64,000 nucleotides of DNA, from assembly GCA_013298215.1 (NCBI GenBank), contig JAAFKE010000001.1, positions 10,692 to 74,691 of the forward strand, written 5' to 3'. This DNA is from Cytophagales bacterium (GTDB lineage Bacteria > Bacteroidota > Bacteroidia > Cytophagales > Spirosomataceae). Shown piece after piece: positions 8,646 to 19,167 of this stretch (its first letter is position 1; each line of letters opens with the position of its first letter). The notes beneath the pieces were generated by a model. The model ran no database searches. It saw only the letters and a program-made list of their open reading frames with translations, and was not told the origin of the DNA. Position numbers and translations under genes: made by a program.

Positions 8646-8704
8646 GGCTCAGAATCTATTTTATGGATGAGTAAGTTGGCAAACTACCTATTGTACTTGT
8701 TTTT

Positions 8705-10669
<1,965 letters not shown>

Positions 10670-10809
10670 TTAAACTATCATTATTTAATTATTTATTTCC
10701 ATAAAAGTGCGCATTTGTTGCATTTTTACGGGGTAAAGTTACAGCTTTTTGGGTGATTTACCTACTAAAAAGTGGGTAATTTTTGCCAACATTTCAGCTG
10801 GTCGGTCCG

Positions 10810-11664
10810 TTATTTTCGTTGGTAAAAATTCAGGCTAACCTCGGGTGCGTTGGCGCGCTCGCTGAGGGTAAAATACCCCGCGTTGGTTTTATCAAAACAA
10901 ACCGATTCGCCCTGCGGCTCAACGATATAGGGCAGCTGGGCGACCTTTTTTTTGAGGGCCTCCCCCACCGTTTGGGAGGCATTGCGCGGCCAATAATACA
11001 CGGTTGAATAGTTTTTGAGAATCAGTTCACTGCCATTAGAACTTACGCTCCCCGCCGTAATGGAGGTGTAGGGCAAAGTTGCCACCAGCTCGGCGGTGAG
11101 CGTGGCGTTGGTTGCCTGGGGGTAGGCCAGCCGATATACCCGCACGCTGGCCTCGCGTTTGCTCACAATCAAAAGGTCTTTTGTGATCGGATCGAAAAGC
11201 AGCGTTTCGGCATCGCGTTTGCCATCGGGATATTTGAAAGTAATGCGGTCAATTTTCGATATTCGTTCGCCCAGCGATTTTGGTTCTGGCAATTTATAAA
11301 TGTACGACAGTTCGTGCTGGGCATCGTTGTCGCCAATGTCGGCAATGAACAGGTAGTTTTGGCCGTCGATCTGCCCGCTGGCAAGGTCTTCCCAGTCGCG
11401 ATTTTGAATTTCTGGCAGGCTCATTTTTCCCGCCACACTTCCGTTATAGTTCAACAACGCAAGTTCGGGCGGGTTGCCCGAATCTTGCACCACCCAGAGG
11501 CTGTTGGCCACGGTGCGGCAGTTGACCATGCCCGATGCCTCGTCGATAATTCCTGGTTTGAGCGGGGCTTTTGTTGGCACGGCTTCAAAAATATCAATCA
11601 CCTCAATACCAGCAGATTGACTTCCACAGCCAATGAGCACAAGCAGCAATAGGTAGTTTTTCAT
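10810..11664 (-). CDS. Lipoprotein of unknown function, probably beta-propeller
   Basis: 284 residues, not recognised as a named family. The N-terminus has a lipoprotein signal (hydrophobic stretch then LIGC), so it is likely lipid-anchored in the envelope. The body has repeated aromatic- and aspartate-containing strands such as LWVVQDSGN, NRDWEDLASG and YLFIADIGDND. These resemble WD40/NHL-like or esterase-like propellers that report a substrate-bound blade structure, but that is inference. It is 5 bp downstream of the OmpA-type gene on the same strand, suggesting a joint envelope role. Confidence 0.8.
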   Translation of the reverse strand: MKNYLLLLVLIGCGSQSAGIEVIDIFEAVPTKAPLKPGIIDEASGMVNCRTVANSLWVVQDSGNPPELALLNYNGSVAGKMSLPEIQNRDWEDLASGQIDGQNYLFIADIGDNDAQHELSYIYKLPEPKSLGERISKIDRITFKYPDGKRDAETLLFDPITKDLLIVSKREASVRVYRLAYPQATNATLTAELVATLPYTSITAGSVSSNGSELILKNYSTVYYWPRNASQTVGEALKKKVAQLPYIVEPQGESVCFDKTNAGYFTLSERANAPEVSLNFYQRK

Positions 11665-11669
11665 GGTCG

Positions 11670-13334
11670 TTAGTTTTTCCTAATTATCATTTCCACGCGG
11701 CGGTTGAACTGGCGCGTCTCTTCGCGAGCGTTGCTGGCCACGGGGCGCGTGCCACCAAAACCTTTGCACACAATTCGGTAGGGCGCAATGCCGTTTTCGG
11801 TTAGATACGTCTTTATGAGTTCGGCGCGCTGGCGCGACAAATCGAGGTTCAGCTGAAAATCGTCTTGGTTGTCGGTGTGTCCGTGGAGCTCGATTTCTAC
11901 CCGCGCATACTCCCTCAAATAGCCCACCAGTTTGTCTAACTCGTCGTTCGAGCCAGCCAAAAACTCGTTTTTACTTTGCTTGAACCGTATCGTTTTGAGC
12001 ACAATACTGCGCCCTATTTCAACGGGTTGGAGCCTAAATATATTGTCTCTGCTGGCGTACTCAACCGTTTTTGCACGCGATATTGCCGTGGCCATCGAGA
12101 AAAAACCCATCGCATCAATCACCAAATTATACTCACAATTGAGCAAAACGGGTAGTCTGAACCTCCCGTCGGCCACTTTAACTTGCTGTATTTCGACCAT
12201 GTTACTGTCCATCACCAGCACCGTGGCGTTCATCACAGACTGCTTCGTGGCCGTGTTTACGAGTTGCCCCTGCAAATAATATTGTGGCTTGGCCTTGGCC
12301 ACCGCAGCGGGGGCGGGTGTTTTGATTGCCTCTTTCTTGGGCTCTGGTTTGGGCAAAACCACGGCGGGCACCGGTGCGATAACAACCTCTTTCTTGGGCT
12401 CTGGTTTGGACGGCACCACGGCGGGCACTGGTGCGATAACAACCTCTTTCTTGGGCTCTGGTTTGGGCAAAACCACGGCGGGCACCGGTGCGACAACAAT
12501 CTCTTTCTTGGGCTCTGGTTTGGGCAAAACCACGGCGGGCACCGGTGCGATAACAACCTCTTTCTTGGGCTCTGGTTTGGGCGGCACCACCGCCACGGTG
12601 GGCAGGGCTAAATTGGTCGGTGGTGTTTGGGTGGTTGTCTTCGCAATGGTCTCAATCTCGGTTTTAAGTCGGTCGAAATTTTCTTTGATTAGCTTTGGAT
12701 CCAGCACGCGGTCGTATATTTTAATGAGTGCCACCGCGCCAGGGCTGGCTTCGCGCGGCACCCGTTGGTCGTCCTGAAAAAAATTCAGCACGTTGTCATC
12801 GTTCAACAGTGCCTCGTTGTACTTGTCAGGAAATTCAATTTTCGACTTGCCATCGACGTACATTTTAATGCCGCTCGACTGCGCATCTCGGGCAAAAACA
12901 TAGTGAACGTACTCACCCTTCCGAACGGGCGCTTTGTCGCCCACAGCGTAGTTATAAAAATTAAGTTTACCGTTCAAAATGTAGCACCCGTTGTCGGTGT
13001 TGCCGTTTTTAAAGTCAATAACGCGTTTCCAGTTTTGCAACGAATCAAACTTAAAATACATTTCGATGGTGTAGTTGCCCTTGTCCAACATTCGGCCAGT
13101 GCTGTTGTCGAACTGCACCCCCGAGTTTTTTTCAAAAATATATACGGCACGTTTCACGTCGATTTCGGGCAAAAACTCGTCCGTAAAAAACCCCTCCCTG
13201 CCCAGCGCGCGCAACGGCGGGCACGCACCCGTGAGTTCCTGCAAGCCTTTATTAAAGTCATACACACAAACCCGTTGCGCCAGCGCGTTCGACGAAATGA
13301 AAAGAAACAGAAACGCAGCTTTGAGGTAATTCAT
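11670..13334 (-). CDS. OmpA-family envelope protein with LamG-like and Pro-rich repeat domains
   Basis: 554 residues from the ATG at 13334. The open frame reaches 13679, but that part overlaps the divergent transporter gene, and a clear signal peptide (MNYLKAAFLFLFISSNALAQ) starts at 13334. Order: a LamG/concanavalin-like domain (about residues 55-215), then a spacer of five roughly 19-residue units of the form KPEPKKEVVIAPVPAVVLP. A carboxypeptidase-regulatory-like beta domain follows, and then a C-terminal OmpA domain with HGHTDNQDDFQLNLDLSRQR and GFGGTRPV, which bind peptidoglycan. It probably tethers an outer-membrane or surface structure to the wall. The spacer is encoded by a 57-bp DNA repeat and could change length. 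Confidence 0.88.
   Translation of the reverse strand: MNYLKAAFLFLFISSNALAQRVCVYDFNKGLQELTGACPPLRALGREGFFTDEFLPEIDVKRAVYIFEKNSGVQFDNSTGRMLDKGNYTIEMYFKFDSLQNWKRVIDFKNGNTDNGCYILNGKLNFYNYAVGDKAPVRKGEYVHYVFARDAQSSGIKMYVDGKSKIEFPDKYNEALLNDDNVLNFFQDDQRVPREASPGAVALIKIYDRVLDPKLIKENFDRLKTEIETIAKTTTQTPPTNLALPTVAVVPPKPEPKKEVVIAPVPAVVLPKPEPKKEIVVAPVPAVVLPKPEPKKEVVIAPVPAVVPSKPEPKKEVVIAPVPAVVLPKPEPKKEAIKTPAPAAVAKAKPQYYLQGQLVNTATKQSVMNATVLVMDSNMVEIQQVKVADGRFRLPVLLNCEYNLVIDAMGFFSMATAISRAKTVEYASRDNIFRLQPVEIGRSIVLKTIRFKQSKNEFLAGSNDELDKLVGYLREYARVEIELHGHTDNQDDFQLNLDLSRQRAELIKTYLTENGIAPYRIVCKGFGGTRPVASNAREETRQFNRRVEMIIRKN
12337..12593. repeat. 57-bp coding tandem repeat in the OmpA-type gene
   Basis: Four full 57-bp units start at 12337, 12394, 12451 and 12508, with a partial fifth from 12565. 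Units differ at only a few bases and encode the 19-residue Pro/Lys-rich spacer unit. Because 57 is a multiple of three, gain or loss of units would keep the frame. Confidence 0.93.
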
Positions 13335-13381
13335 ACAAAATTGGGGAGTGGGGTTAGGGATTTTTGGCTTTTTTGCGACAA

Positions 13382-13411
13382 CGAAGGTACTAAAAATAGG
13401 GGTTTGGCCAA
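13382..13411 (-). promoter_or_regulatory. Possible promoter of the OmpA-type gene
   Basis: On the minus strand TTG (13411-13409) is followed after 19 bp by TACCTTCG (13389-13382), one base off the Bacteroidota TAnnTTTG element. It lies about 50 bp upstream of the start at 13334. Confidence 0.4.
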
Positions 13412-13446
13412 TCGAAGTCTCTGAAAAATGTCCGTAAATTGCGCCC

Positions 13447-14316
13447 ATGATTCGTAACATACTCATTGGTGTGGGCTTTGCCGCGCTCTGGTCGTCGGCT
13501 TCGGTGGCCACCAAACTTGGCATTCTCTCGGCCGACCCCCTGCTGGTGGCCAACCTGCGTTTTTTCGTTGCGGGCACGCTACTCGTTGGCGGCACGCACC
13601 TCACGCAGCCCGCAGCCCGCCTACCACACGGCCGCGAATGGGCGCAACTACTCATTTTTGGTCTGCTAAACACCACCATTTATTTGGCTTGCTTTGTGCT
13701 TGCCATGCACCAAGTAGCAGCGGGCATCGGGAGTTTATCAACCGCCGTGGGGCCGCTCATTATTGCGGTGTTGTCGGCGGTGTGGCTCAAACGCACCTTA
13801 AAATGGCGCGAACTCGCGGGCTTGTTTTTGGGGCTCGTGGGCGTGGGCGTGGCCACCTTTCCGCTTCTCCAAAACGCCAACGCCACCCCGCAGGGTTTGG
13901 CCATTTTGATGGTTGGCATCGTGGCGGTGTCGGTGGCCAGTGTGTATTATGCCGCCCAAAAATGGGCTCTTAGTAGCACACTCATAAACGGTTGGCAGGT
14001 GCTGCTGGGCGGTGTGGTATTGCTACCGTTTACCTTATATTATGCCGATTTCAAAAACGCGCACTTCGACCTTCGTTTTTGGGGGTCGGTGCTGTGGCTG
14101 GCCGTTCCGGTGTCGGTAGGAGCTTTGCAATTGTGGTTCTATTTACTGCGCCAAGATGCAGTCGGTGCTTCGCTTTGGCTGTTTCTTTGCCCTATTTTTG
14201 GGTTTATATTTGCCAATATACTCCTCAACGAGCCAATTACGGGCTTTACCGTCGTTGGCACGGCATCGGTCATGGGCGGGCTCTACTTGGCACAACGCAA
14301 AAAAACAACTGCGTAG
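13447..14316 (+). CDS. EamA/DMT-family transporter
   Basis: Inner-membrane protein of the drug/metabolite transporter superfamily, 289 residues with about ten hydrophobic segments in two EamA repeats. The N-terminal repeat begins near IGVGFAALWSSASVATKLG, a typical EamA start. The exported metabolite cannot be inferred. Divergent from the OmpA-type gene with 112 bp between. Ends 60 bp before pth. Confidence 0.88.
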   Translation: MIRNILIGVGFAALWSSASVATKLGILSADPLLVANLRFFVAGTLLVGGTHLTQPAARLPHGREWAQLLIFGLLNTTIYLACFVLAMHQVAAGIGSLSTAVGPLIIAVLSAVWLKRTLKWRELAGLFLGLVGVGVATFPLLQNANATPQGLAILMVGIVAVSVASVYYAAQKWALSSTLINGWQVLLGGVVLLPFTLYYADFKNAHFDLRFWGSVLWLAVPVSVGALQLWFYLLRQDAVGASLWLFLCPIFGFIFANILLNEPITGFTVVGTASVMGGLYLAQRKKTTA

Positions 14317-14376
14317 CCCGACCGAAATAAAACTTCGTTATTTTCAATTTTTAACCGTGCCAACGCGCACATTTCC

Positions 14377-14937
14377 ATGAAATACCTGATCGTAGGTTTG
14401 GGCAACATCGGCCCCGAATACATGATGACCCGCCACAACGCTGGCTTTTTGGTGTTAGACCGCCTTGCCGCTACCCACAATTTTAAGTTTAGCTTCCAGA
14501 AACTGGCCTTTACTGCCGAGTTTAAGCACAAAGGCAAACAAATCTATTTTATCAAACCCACCACTTTTATGAATCTCAGCGGCAAGGCCCTGCGCTATTA
14601 TATGGATGCCTACAAAGTGCCAATCGAAAACGTACTGGTGGTGGTGGATGAAATTCAATTGGATTTTGGGGTGCTGCGGCTCAAACCCCGAGGCTCGCAC
14701 GGGGGCCACAACGGCCTGCGAAACATCGAAGAGCTCCTCCAAACCCAAGAATACAACCGCCTGCGCTTTGGGGTGGGCAGCGATTTTGCCCGTGGGCGGC
14801 AGATAGACTACGTGCTGGGCAACTTTGCCAATGACCAAATGAAGGAATTATTCGTTCACCTCGACCGGGCTGGAGACATCGTGCTGAGTTTTTGTACTTT
14901 GGGCGTACAACAAACCATGAATAATTTTAATCAATAA
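14377..14937 (+). CDS. pth: Peptidyl-tRNA hydrolase
   Basis: Releases tRNA from peptidyl-tRNA that drops off the ribosome. 186 residues, the usual size. Conserved residues are visible: N10 in GLGNIG, catalytic H20 in TRHNAG, the FMNLSG segment, the VVVDEIQLDFG segment carrying the catalytic aspartate, and GSHGGHNGLRNIE. The aspartate region has E where many relatives have a second D. Downstream is about 170 bp of very AT-rich DNA without a clear terminator T-run hairpin. Confidence 0.96.
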   Translation: MKYLIVGLGNIGPEYMMTRHNAGFLVLDRLAATHNFKFSFQKLAFTAEFKHKGKQIYFIKPTTFMNLSGKALRYYMDAYKVPIENVLVVVDEIQLDFGVLRLKPRGSHGGHNGLRNIEELLQTQEYNRLRFGVGSDFARGRQIDYVLGNFANDQMKELFVHLDRAGDIVLSFCTLGVQQTMNNFNQ

Positions 14938-15109
14938 TTGCACTTTATAAAGAATTTTTAATTTTAAAAAATAAAAATTTTTGATATGTTTTTAAACACA
15001 CAACAAAATTATATTTCGATAAATACAAAATAATATGCACATAAATACTATTATTTGCGTCAATTAAGAATATTTTACCGAATAATATTTGGCTTTGCTA
15101 ATTTTAATA

Positions 15110-15140
15110 TTTGCAGATATAAATTTTGCATTTACCTTTG
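15110..15140 (+). promoter_or_regulatory. Bacteroidota-type promoter
   Basis: TTTG (15110-15113), 19 bp, then TACCTTTG (15133-15140), an exact match to the -33/-7 pattern of Bacteroidota sigma-70-like promoters. Expected transcription start near 15147, about 29 nt before the ATG at 15176. Confidence 0.75.
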
Positions 15141-15175
15141 TGTCGTTAAACAAACACAAAAAATTGAATTATATC

Positions 15176-15619
15176 ATGAAAGCCATCGTAAAAAGCATCA
15201 TCGTTGCAATCCTATTCAGCAACGCATCGTTTGCCGCCAACCAGAAAGTTGATAACCACCCAAAAGCAGCATTATTGACCAACGGCACAGAGAAATCGTT
15301 TTTCAAATACGTAGAAAATAAAAAAACACGCCTCACCAAAAAAGAAGATTGGAAAACTATTGTCGGAGTTGTGACTTCGTACAACCAAGAGCCGTCTAAG
15401 TTTTTGAACATGAACGAAGACCAAAAATTAGCGTTCAACAGTGCGGTAATCAGACTGACGAATAAATTGGGCAACCGCAGGGAAGCAGGCAACTGGAAAG
15501 CCAGCGTGCTGCACACTGCAAACAGAATAAACTTTGTTTGGAACTTGAACTGGGACAACATGACCCCAGTAGAAAACACTGAATCACTGGTCGTTGCGCC
15601 AATCGACAGTACATTTTAA
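15176..15619 (+). CDS. Small exported protein of unknown function
   Basis: 147 residues from the ATG at 15176; this start is chosen because it begins a clean signal peptide (MKAIVKSIIVAILFSNASFA) and lies just after a good promoter. The open frame reaches further upstream (15089), but that part is in the promoter. The mature part is basic and polar, with no recognised domain and no cysteine. It has its own promoter and terminator, so it is a single-gene unit. Confidence 0.82.
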   Translation: MKAIVKSIIVAILFSNASFAANQKVDNHPKAALLTNGTEKSFFKYVENKKTRLTKKEDWKTIVGVVTSYNQEPSKFLNMNEDQKLAFNSAVIRLTNKLGNRREAGNWKASVLHTANRINFVWNLNWDNMTPVENTESLVVAPIDSTF

Positions 15620-15670
15620 GTTAGAATTTTTTCGTAATGAGAAAAGTTTAAGGGTTTAGGAATAGTCGGC

Positions 15671-15703
15671 AAAAAGCCTCGCTCAACGTTAGCGGGGCTT
15701 TTT
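15671..15703. terminator. Bidirectional intrinsic terminator
   Basis: Stem AAAAAGCCTCGCT / AGCGGGGCTTTTT with a 7-nt loop, one G-U/mismatch position, followed by a T-rich run. Lies between the converging small exported protein gene and folA, and has A/T runs on both sides. Confidence 0.88.
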
Positions 15704-15714
15704 CTTTTTGTCTT

Positions 15715-16209
15715 CTACTGCCGCCGCTCATAAACCACAAAAGAGTAATCGAGCGGATTTTGGGCATCTGCCCCATGGTCGGTTTGGGTGGCAATGCCAA
15801 AAACGGCGTGGTCGATGTCAGGAAAAAACGCATCGCCTTCAAAAGTACCGTGTACCAATGTCAGATAAATTCGGTCGGCAAGTGCCATCGACTGGCGGAA
15901 AATTTCTTCGCCCCCCAAAATAAAAACCTCCGCCTGCCCCCGCACCTTTTCGATGGCCTGCGGCAAGCTACTGGCCAACTCAAAGCCCGCATCGAGCGGG
16001 TAAGCCGGCTGCCGCGACACCACCACGTTGCCCACCTTAGACCACACCCGGTCGGGCGAGTCGTAGCTCTTTCGGCCCATTATCATCATTTTGTTGGCCG
16101 TAACCCGCTCAAGGTTAGCCCAGTCGGCGGGTATGTGCGGCCACGGCAACTTGTTGTTCAAACCAATGGCGCGGTTGGTACTCATGGCGGCTATTAGACT
16201 AATAATCAT
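15715..16209 (-). CDS. folA: Dihydrofolate reductase
   Basis: Reduces dihydrofolate to tetrahydrofolate with NADPH. 164 residues. The N-terminal MIISLIAAMSTNRAIGLNNK and LPW, the active-site acid in PADWANLER, MIMGRKSYDS for NADPH binding, and VFILGGEEIFRQ are all in place. Stand-alone; divergent from the acyl-CoA ligase gene and convergent with the small exported protein. Confidence 0.94.
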   Translation of the reverse strand: MIISLIAAMSTNRAIGLNNKLPWPHIPADWANLERVTANKMMIMGRKSYDSPDRVWSKVGNVVVSRQPAYPLDAGFELASSLPQAIEKVRGQAEVFILGGEEIFRQSMALADRIYLTLVHGTFEGDAFFPDIDHAVFGIATQTDHGADAQNPLDYSFVVYERRQ

Positions 16210-16293
16210 GGTGTATTTTTGTTGGGGTGGCGTTCGCGCGTTTTAAATATTGTTTTAGAACCACCAGCACGCTGTTTTATACTGGTTTTGTTT

Positions 16294-16301
16294 TATTTTT
16301 G
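16294..16301 (+). promoter_or_regulatory. Promoter -7 element of the acyl-CoA ligase gene
   Basis: TATTTTTG matches TAnnTTTG, 36 bp before the ATG at 16337. No convincing -33 TTTG is seen at 19-21 bp upstream, so the call is tentative. Confidence 0.4.
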
Positions 16302-16336
16302 TCGAAATATGTCCTAAACTCATCACAACCAAAACC

Positions 16337-18052
16337 ATGCAGACCAACACCACAATCGATACCTTTCCGTGGCTCAAAGCCTACCCAGCGGGCGTTCCGT
16401 TCGAAATAAATGCCGATGCTTACGGTTCATTGTTAGACATGATGGACGAGGGTTTTACGGCCTTTTCGGCCCTGCCCGCCTACTCTAACATGGGCAAAGA
16501 ACTCACTTTTGGCCAAATAAACCAGCTTTCCGAACAATTTGCGGCCTACTTACAAAGTTTGGGTTTGCAAAAAGGCGACAGGATTGCCATTCAAATGCCA
16601 AATTTGTTGCAATATCCCGTGGCCATGTTTGGCGCGTTGCGGGCTGGGCTAACGGTTGTGAACACCAACCCGCTCTACACCCCGCGCGAAATGCAACACC
16701 AATTCAAGGATTCGGGGGCAAAGGCAGTCGTGATTTTGGCTAACTTCGCAGAAAATTTAGAAAAAATAATTAAAGACACCGACATTAAGCACGTGATCGT
16801 GACCGAAATTGGTGACATGATGGGGTTTCCAAAACGTTTGCTGGTGAATTTTGTGGTAAAGAGCATCAAAAAAATGGTGCCGCCATACAACCTGCCCCGC
16901 GCGGTGGCTTTCAACGACGCCCTCAGCAAGGGAGCTTCGCAGGCCTACAAAAAACCAAAAATGCAGAATACCGACCTCGCCTTTATCCAATATACTGGCG
17001 GTACGACGGGGGTTTCTAAGGGCGCCATGCTGACCCACCGCAATATTATTGCCAACGTGGAGGCCAATACTTTTTGGCTAAAACCCGTCTTAGACAACAT
17101 GACCGACCCAGGGGTGGTGGTGGCCGCCTTGCCGCTTTATCACATTTATGCGCTGACGGTCAATGCGTTATCGTCGCTCAAAAACGGTTCGATGAATATT
17201 TTAATCACTAACCCGCGCGACCTGGACGGTTTTATCAAAGACCTTCAAAAATACAAAGTAACCACCTTCACGGGCGTAAACACGCTTTACAACGGCTTGC
17301 TGAACCACCCAAAAATCGGGAGCGTAGATTTTAGTGCCTTGAAACTTACTTCGGCGGGCGGAATGGCCTTGCAGGGCGTGGTGGCAAGCCGCTGGAAAGA
17401 CCTAACGGGCAATTTGCCCACGGAGGGCTACGGACTGTCGGAAACATCGCCCGTGCTGTCGTCCAATCCGCTGTCGGACAACAACCAGATCGGTACGATT
17501 GGCGTGCCTTTTCCGAGCACTGAAATGCGGATTCTGCGCGACGACAACACGTGGGCCAACAGCGGGGAAGCGGGCGAAATCTGTGCGCTGGGGCCGCAGG
17601 TTATGCTCGGTTATTTTAAAAGACCCGACGAAACCGAAAAAGTGACCCACATCGACACCGCCGACGGACGAAGTTGGTTCAAAACTGGCGACGTGGGCGT
17701 GATGGACTCCAACGGATATTTCAAAATTGTGGATCGCAAGAAAGACATGATCTTGGTGTCGGGCTTCAATGTGTATCCCAACGAAATTGAAGACGTGGTG
17801 GCCAAGTGCAGCGGCGTTTTAGAGGTGGCTTGCGTGGGGGTTGCCGACGATAAATCGACGGAAGCCGTAAAAATATTTGTGGTTAAAAAAGACGAGAGCC
17901 TCACCAAGGAGCAGATTATGGCCCACTGCCGCGAAAACCTAACGGCCTACAAATGCCCAAAACACATTGAGTTTAGGAGCGAATTGCCCAAAACAAACGT
18001 CGGAAAAATACTGCGCCGCGCACTGAGAGACGAACAAACCACCAATAAATAA
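16337..18052 (+). CDS. fadD: Long-chain fatty-acid-CoA ligase
   Basis: Activates fatty acids to acyl-CoA via acyl-adenylates. 571 residues. ANL-superfamily motifs in order: the phosphate loop YTGGTTGVSKGAMLTHRN (from residue 219), GYGLSETSP, WFKTGDVG, the hinge VDRKKDMILVSGFNVYPNEIED, and the catalytic lysine K557 in NVGKILRR. The FadD-type length and N-terminus favour long-chain substrates. One base overlap (TAATG) with the downstream sugar kinase shows translational coupling, an unusual partner for a fatty-acid enzyme. Confidence 0.93.
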   Translation: MQTNTTIDTFPWLKAYPAGVPFEINADAYGSLLDMMDEGFTAFSALPAYSNMGKELTFGQINQLSEQFAAYLQSLGLQKGDRIAIQMPNLLQYPVAMFGALRAGLTVVNTNPLYTPREMQHQFKDSGAKAVVILANFAENLEKIIKDTDIKHVIVTEIGDMMGFPKRLLVNFVVKSIKKMVPPYNLPRAVAFNDALSKGASQAYKKPKMQNTDLAFIQYTGGTTGVSKGAMLTHRNIIANVEANTFWLKPVLDNMTDPGVVVAALPLYHIYALTVNALSSLKNGSMNILITNPRDLDGFIKDLQKYKVTTFTGVNTLYNGLLNHPKIGSVDFSALKLTSAGGMALQGVVASRWKDLTGNLPTEGYGLSETSPVLSSNPLSDNNQIGTIGVPFPSTEMRILRDDNTWANSGEAGEICALGPQVMLGYFKRPDETEKVTHIDTADGRSWFKTGDVGVMDSNGYFKIVDRKKDMILVSGFNVYPNEIEDVVAKCSGVLEVACVGVADDKSTEAVKIFVVKKDESLTKEQIMAHCRENLTAYKCPKHIEFRSELPKTNVGKILRRALRDEQTTNK

Positions 18053-18984
18053 TGCAGCAACGCAAGTACGCGCTCGTGGCCATGGGCGAGCTTTTGGCCG
18101 ATCTGATCGGGAGCGATTTTAGTGAAAACCTACTCAATACCAAACGGTTTGACAAATTTCAGGGCGGCAGCCCCGCCAACTTGGCGGCAAACATGGCGCG
18201 TTTGGGCAACCAAACGGCCATCGTGTCGTGCGTGGGAAACGATAATTTGGGGGTATTTTTAAAAAATGAAGTGGCCAAAACGGGCGTAGATGTGCGCTTT
18301 GTGGCCAACGACTCCGAGATGCCAACGAGTACGGTGCTGGTGTCGAGAACAAAAGGAACGCCCGATTTTATAGCCTACCGCACCGCCGACCGCGACCTGC
18401 ACCCGCACCACATTGCGGATGAACTACTGGCGCAAGCACTTTTTTTTCATACTACTTGTTTTGCGTTGAGCCAAAACCCAGCCCAAAATACCATCATCGA
18501 GGCCGCTCAACGGGCTGCATCGGCGGGTTGCCAACTGAGTTTAGATGCCAACTACGCACCCCAAATCTGGCCCAACCGCCAGCAAGCACGGCTGGTTATT
18601 GAAGCGTTTTGCCAACACAAAGCGTTTGTGAAGATCAGCGACGACGATGCCGAGCGCCTTTTTGACCAACGACTGACCAACGACGCCATCATCGAGCAGT
18701 TTCATGCCTGGGGAGCAGCGCTGGTTTGCCTAACCTTGGGTGCGCAGGGGAGCATAGTTTCGACCGAAAACGGTGCCAAACGTGACTTCGTACCCAGCCA
18801 AGCGGTGGAGGTGAAAGATGCCACTGGCGCGGGCGATTCGTACTGGGCGGGGTTTTTGACTGCCCACCTCGACGGAAAAACACCCCTTCAATGCGCCAAA
18901 GCTGGAGCCAGTTTGGCGGTTCTGAAACTAAGCACGGTAGGCCCGCTGCCGCCAGTAGTAGATCGGTCGGTGCTGTACGGCTAA
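18052..18984 (+). CDS. PfkB-family sugar kinase (fructokinase-like)
   Basis: 310-residue ribokinase-fold kinase. PfkB signature 1 is in KFQGGSPANLAANMARLG, and signature 2 with the catalytic aspartate is DATGAGDSYWAGFL near the C-terminus. The overall form is closest to fructokinase or 2-keto-3-deoxygluconate kinase, but the substrate is not fixed. Start ATG overlaps the fadD stop by one base. Its stop overlaps the stop of the converging small membrane gene. Confidence 0.88.
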   Translation: MQQRKYALVAMGELLADLIGSDFSENLLNTKRFDKFQGGSPANLAANMARLGNQTAIVSCVGNDNLGVFLKNEVAKTGVDVRFVANDSEMPTSTVLVSRTKGTPDFIAYRTADRDLHPHHIADELLAQALFFHTTCFALSQNPAQNTIIEAAQRAASAGCQLSLDANYAPQIWPNRQQARLVIEAFCQHKAFVKISDDDAERLFDQRLTNDAIIEQFHAWGAALVCLTLGAQGSIVSTENGAKRDFVPSQAVEVKDATGAGDSYWAGFLTAHLDGKTPLQCAKAGASLAVLKLSTVGPLPPVVDRSVLYG

Positions 18985-19166
18985 CTGTTTTTGGGGCGGT
19001 AGATCCGTTCCAAAAACCAGACGATGCACGAAGAAAGCAAGGAGAAAAACCAAAGAATGGCCGCCATTACCGCCGTGAACACCGACACAAAAGGGTACAT
19101 GACCACGAAGGCGCAGTGCCAAATAATGTAACCAGCCGATGATTTGTCGGGCGCGGGCTTGGGCAT
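18981..19166 (-). CDS. Small membrane protein of unknown function
   Basis: 61 residues with one long or two short hydrophobic segments (from about IIWHCAFVVMYPF through AAILWFFSLLSSCIVWFL) and a positively charged tail. It begins 1 bp after the stop of the LysM gene, which argues for a real co-translated gene, but no family is recognised. Its 3' end overlaps the pfkB-like gene in the converging direction. Confidence 0.55.
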   Translation of the reverse strand: MPKPAPDKSSAGYIIWHCAFVVMYPFVSVFTAVMAAILWFFSLLSSCIVWFLERIYRPKNS

Positions 19167-19167
19167 A

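Noticed and set aside
12183-12777. Plus-strand frames with Gly/His-rich repeats
   Set aside because: They are the complement of the 57-bp repeat in the OmpA-type gene and have no independent support.
13335-13679. N-terminal extension of the OmpA-type protein
   Set aside because: It overlaps the divergent EamA gene, and a proper signal peptide begins at 13334.
14938-15109. Intrinsic terminator after pth in the AT-rich gap
   Set aside because: A/T runs can pair loosely, but no G/C-containing stem followed by a T-run is present.
16214-16221. Second TATTTTTG on the plus strand upstream of fadD
   Set aside because: It is 115 bp from the start and has no -33; the nearer element at 16294 is a better candidate.
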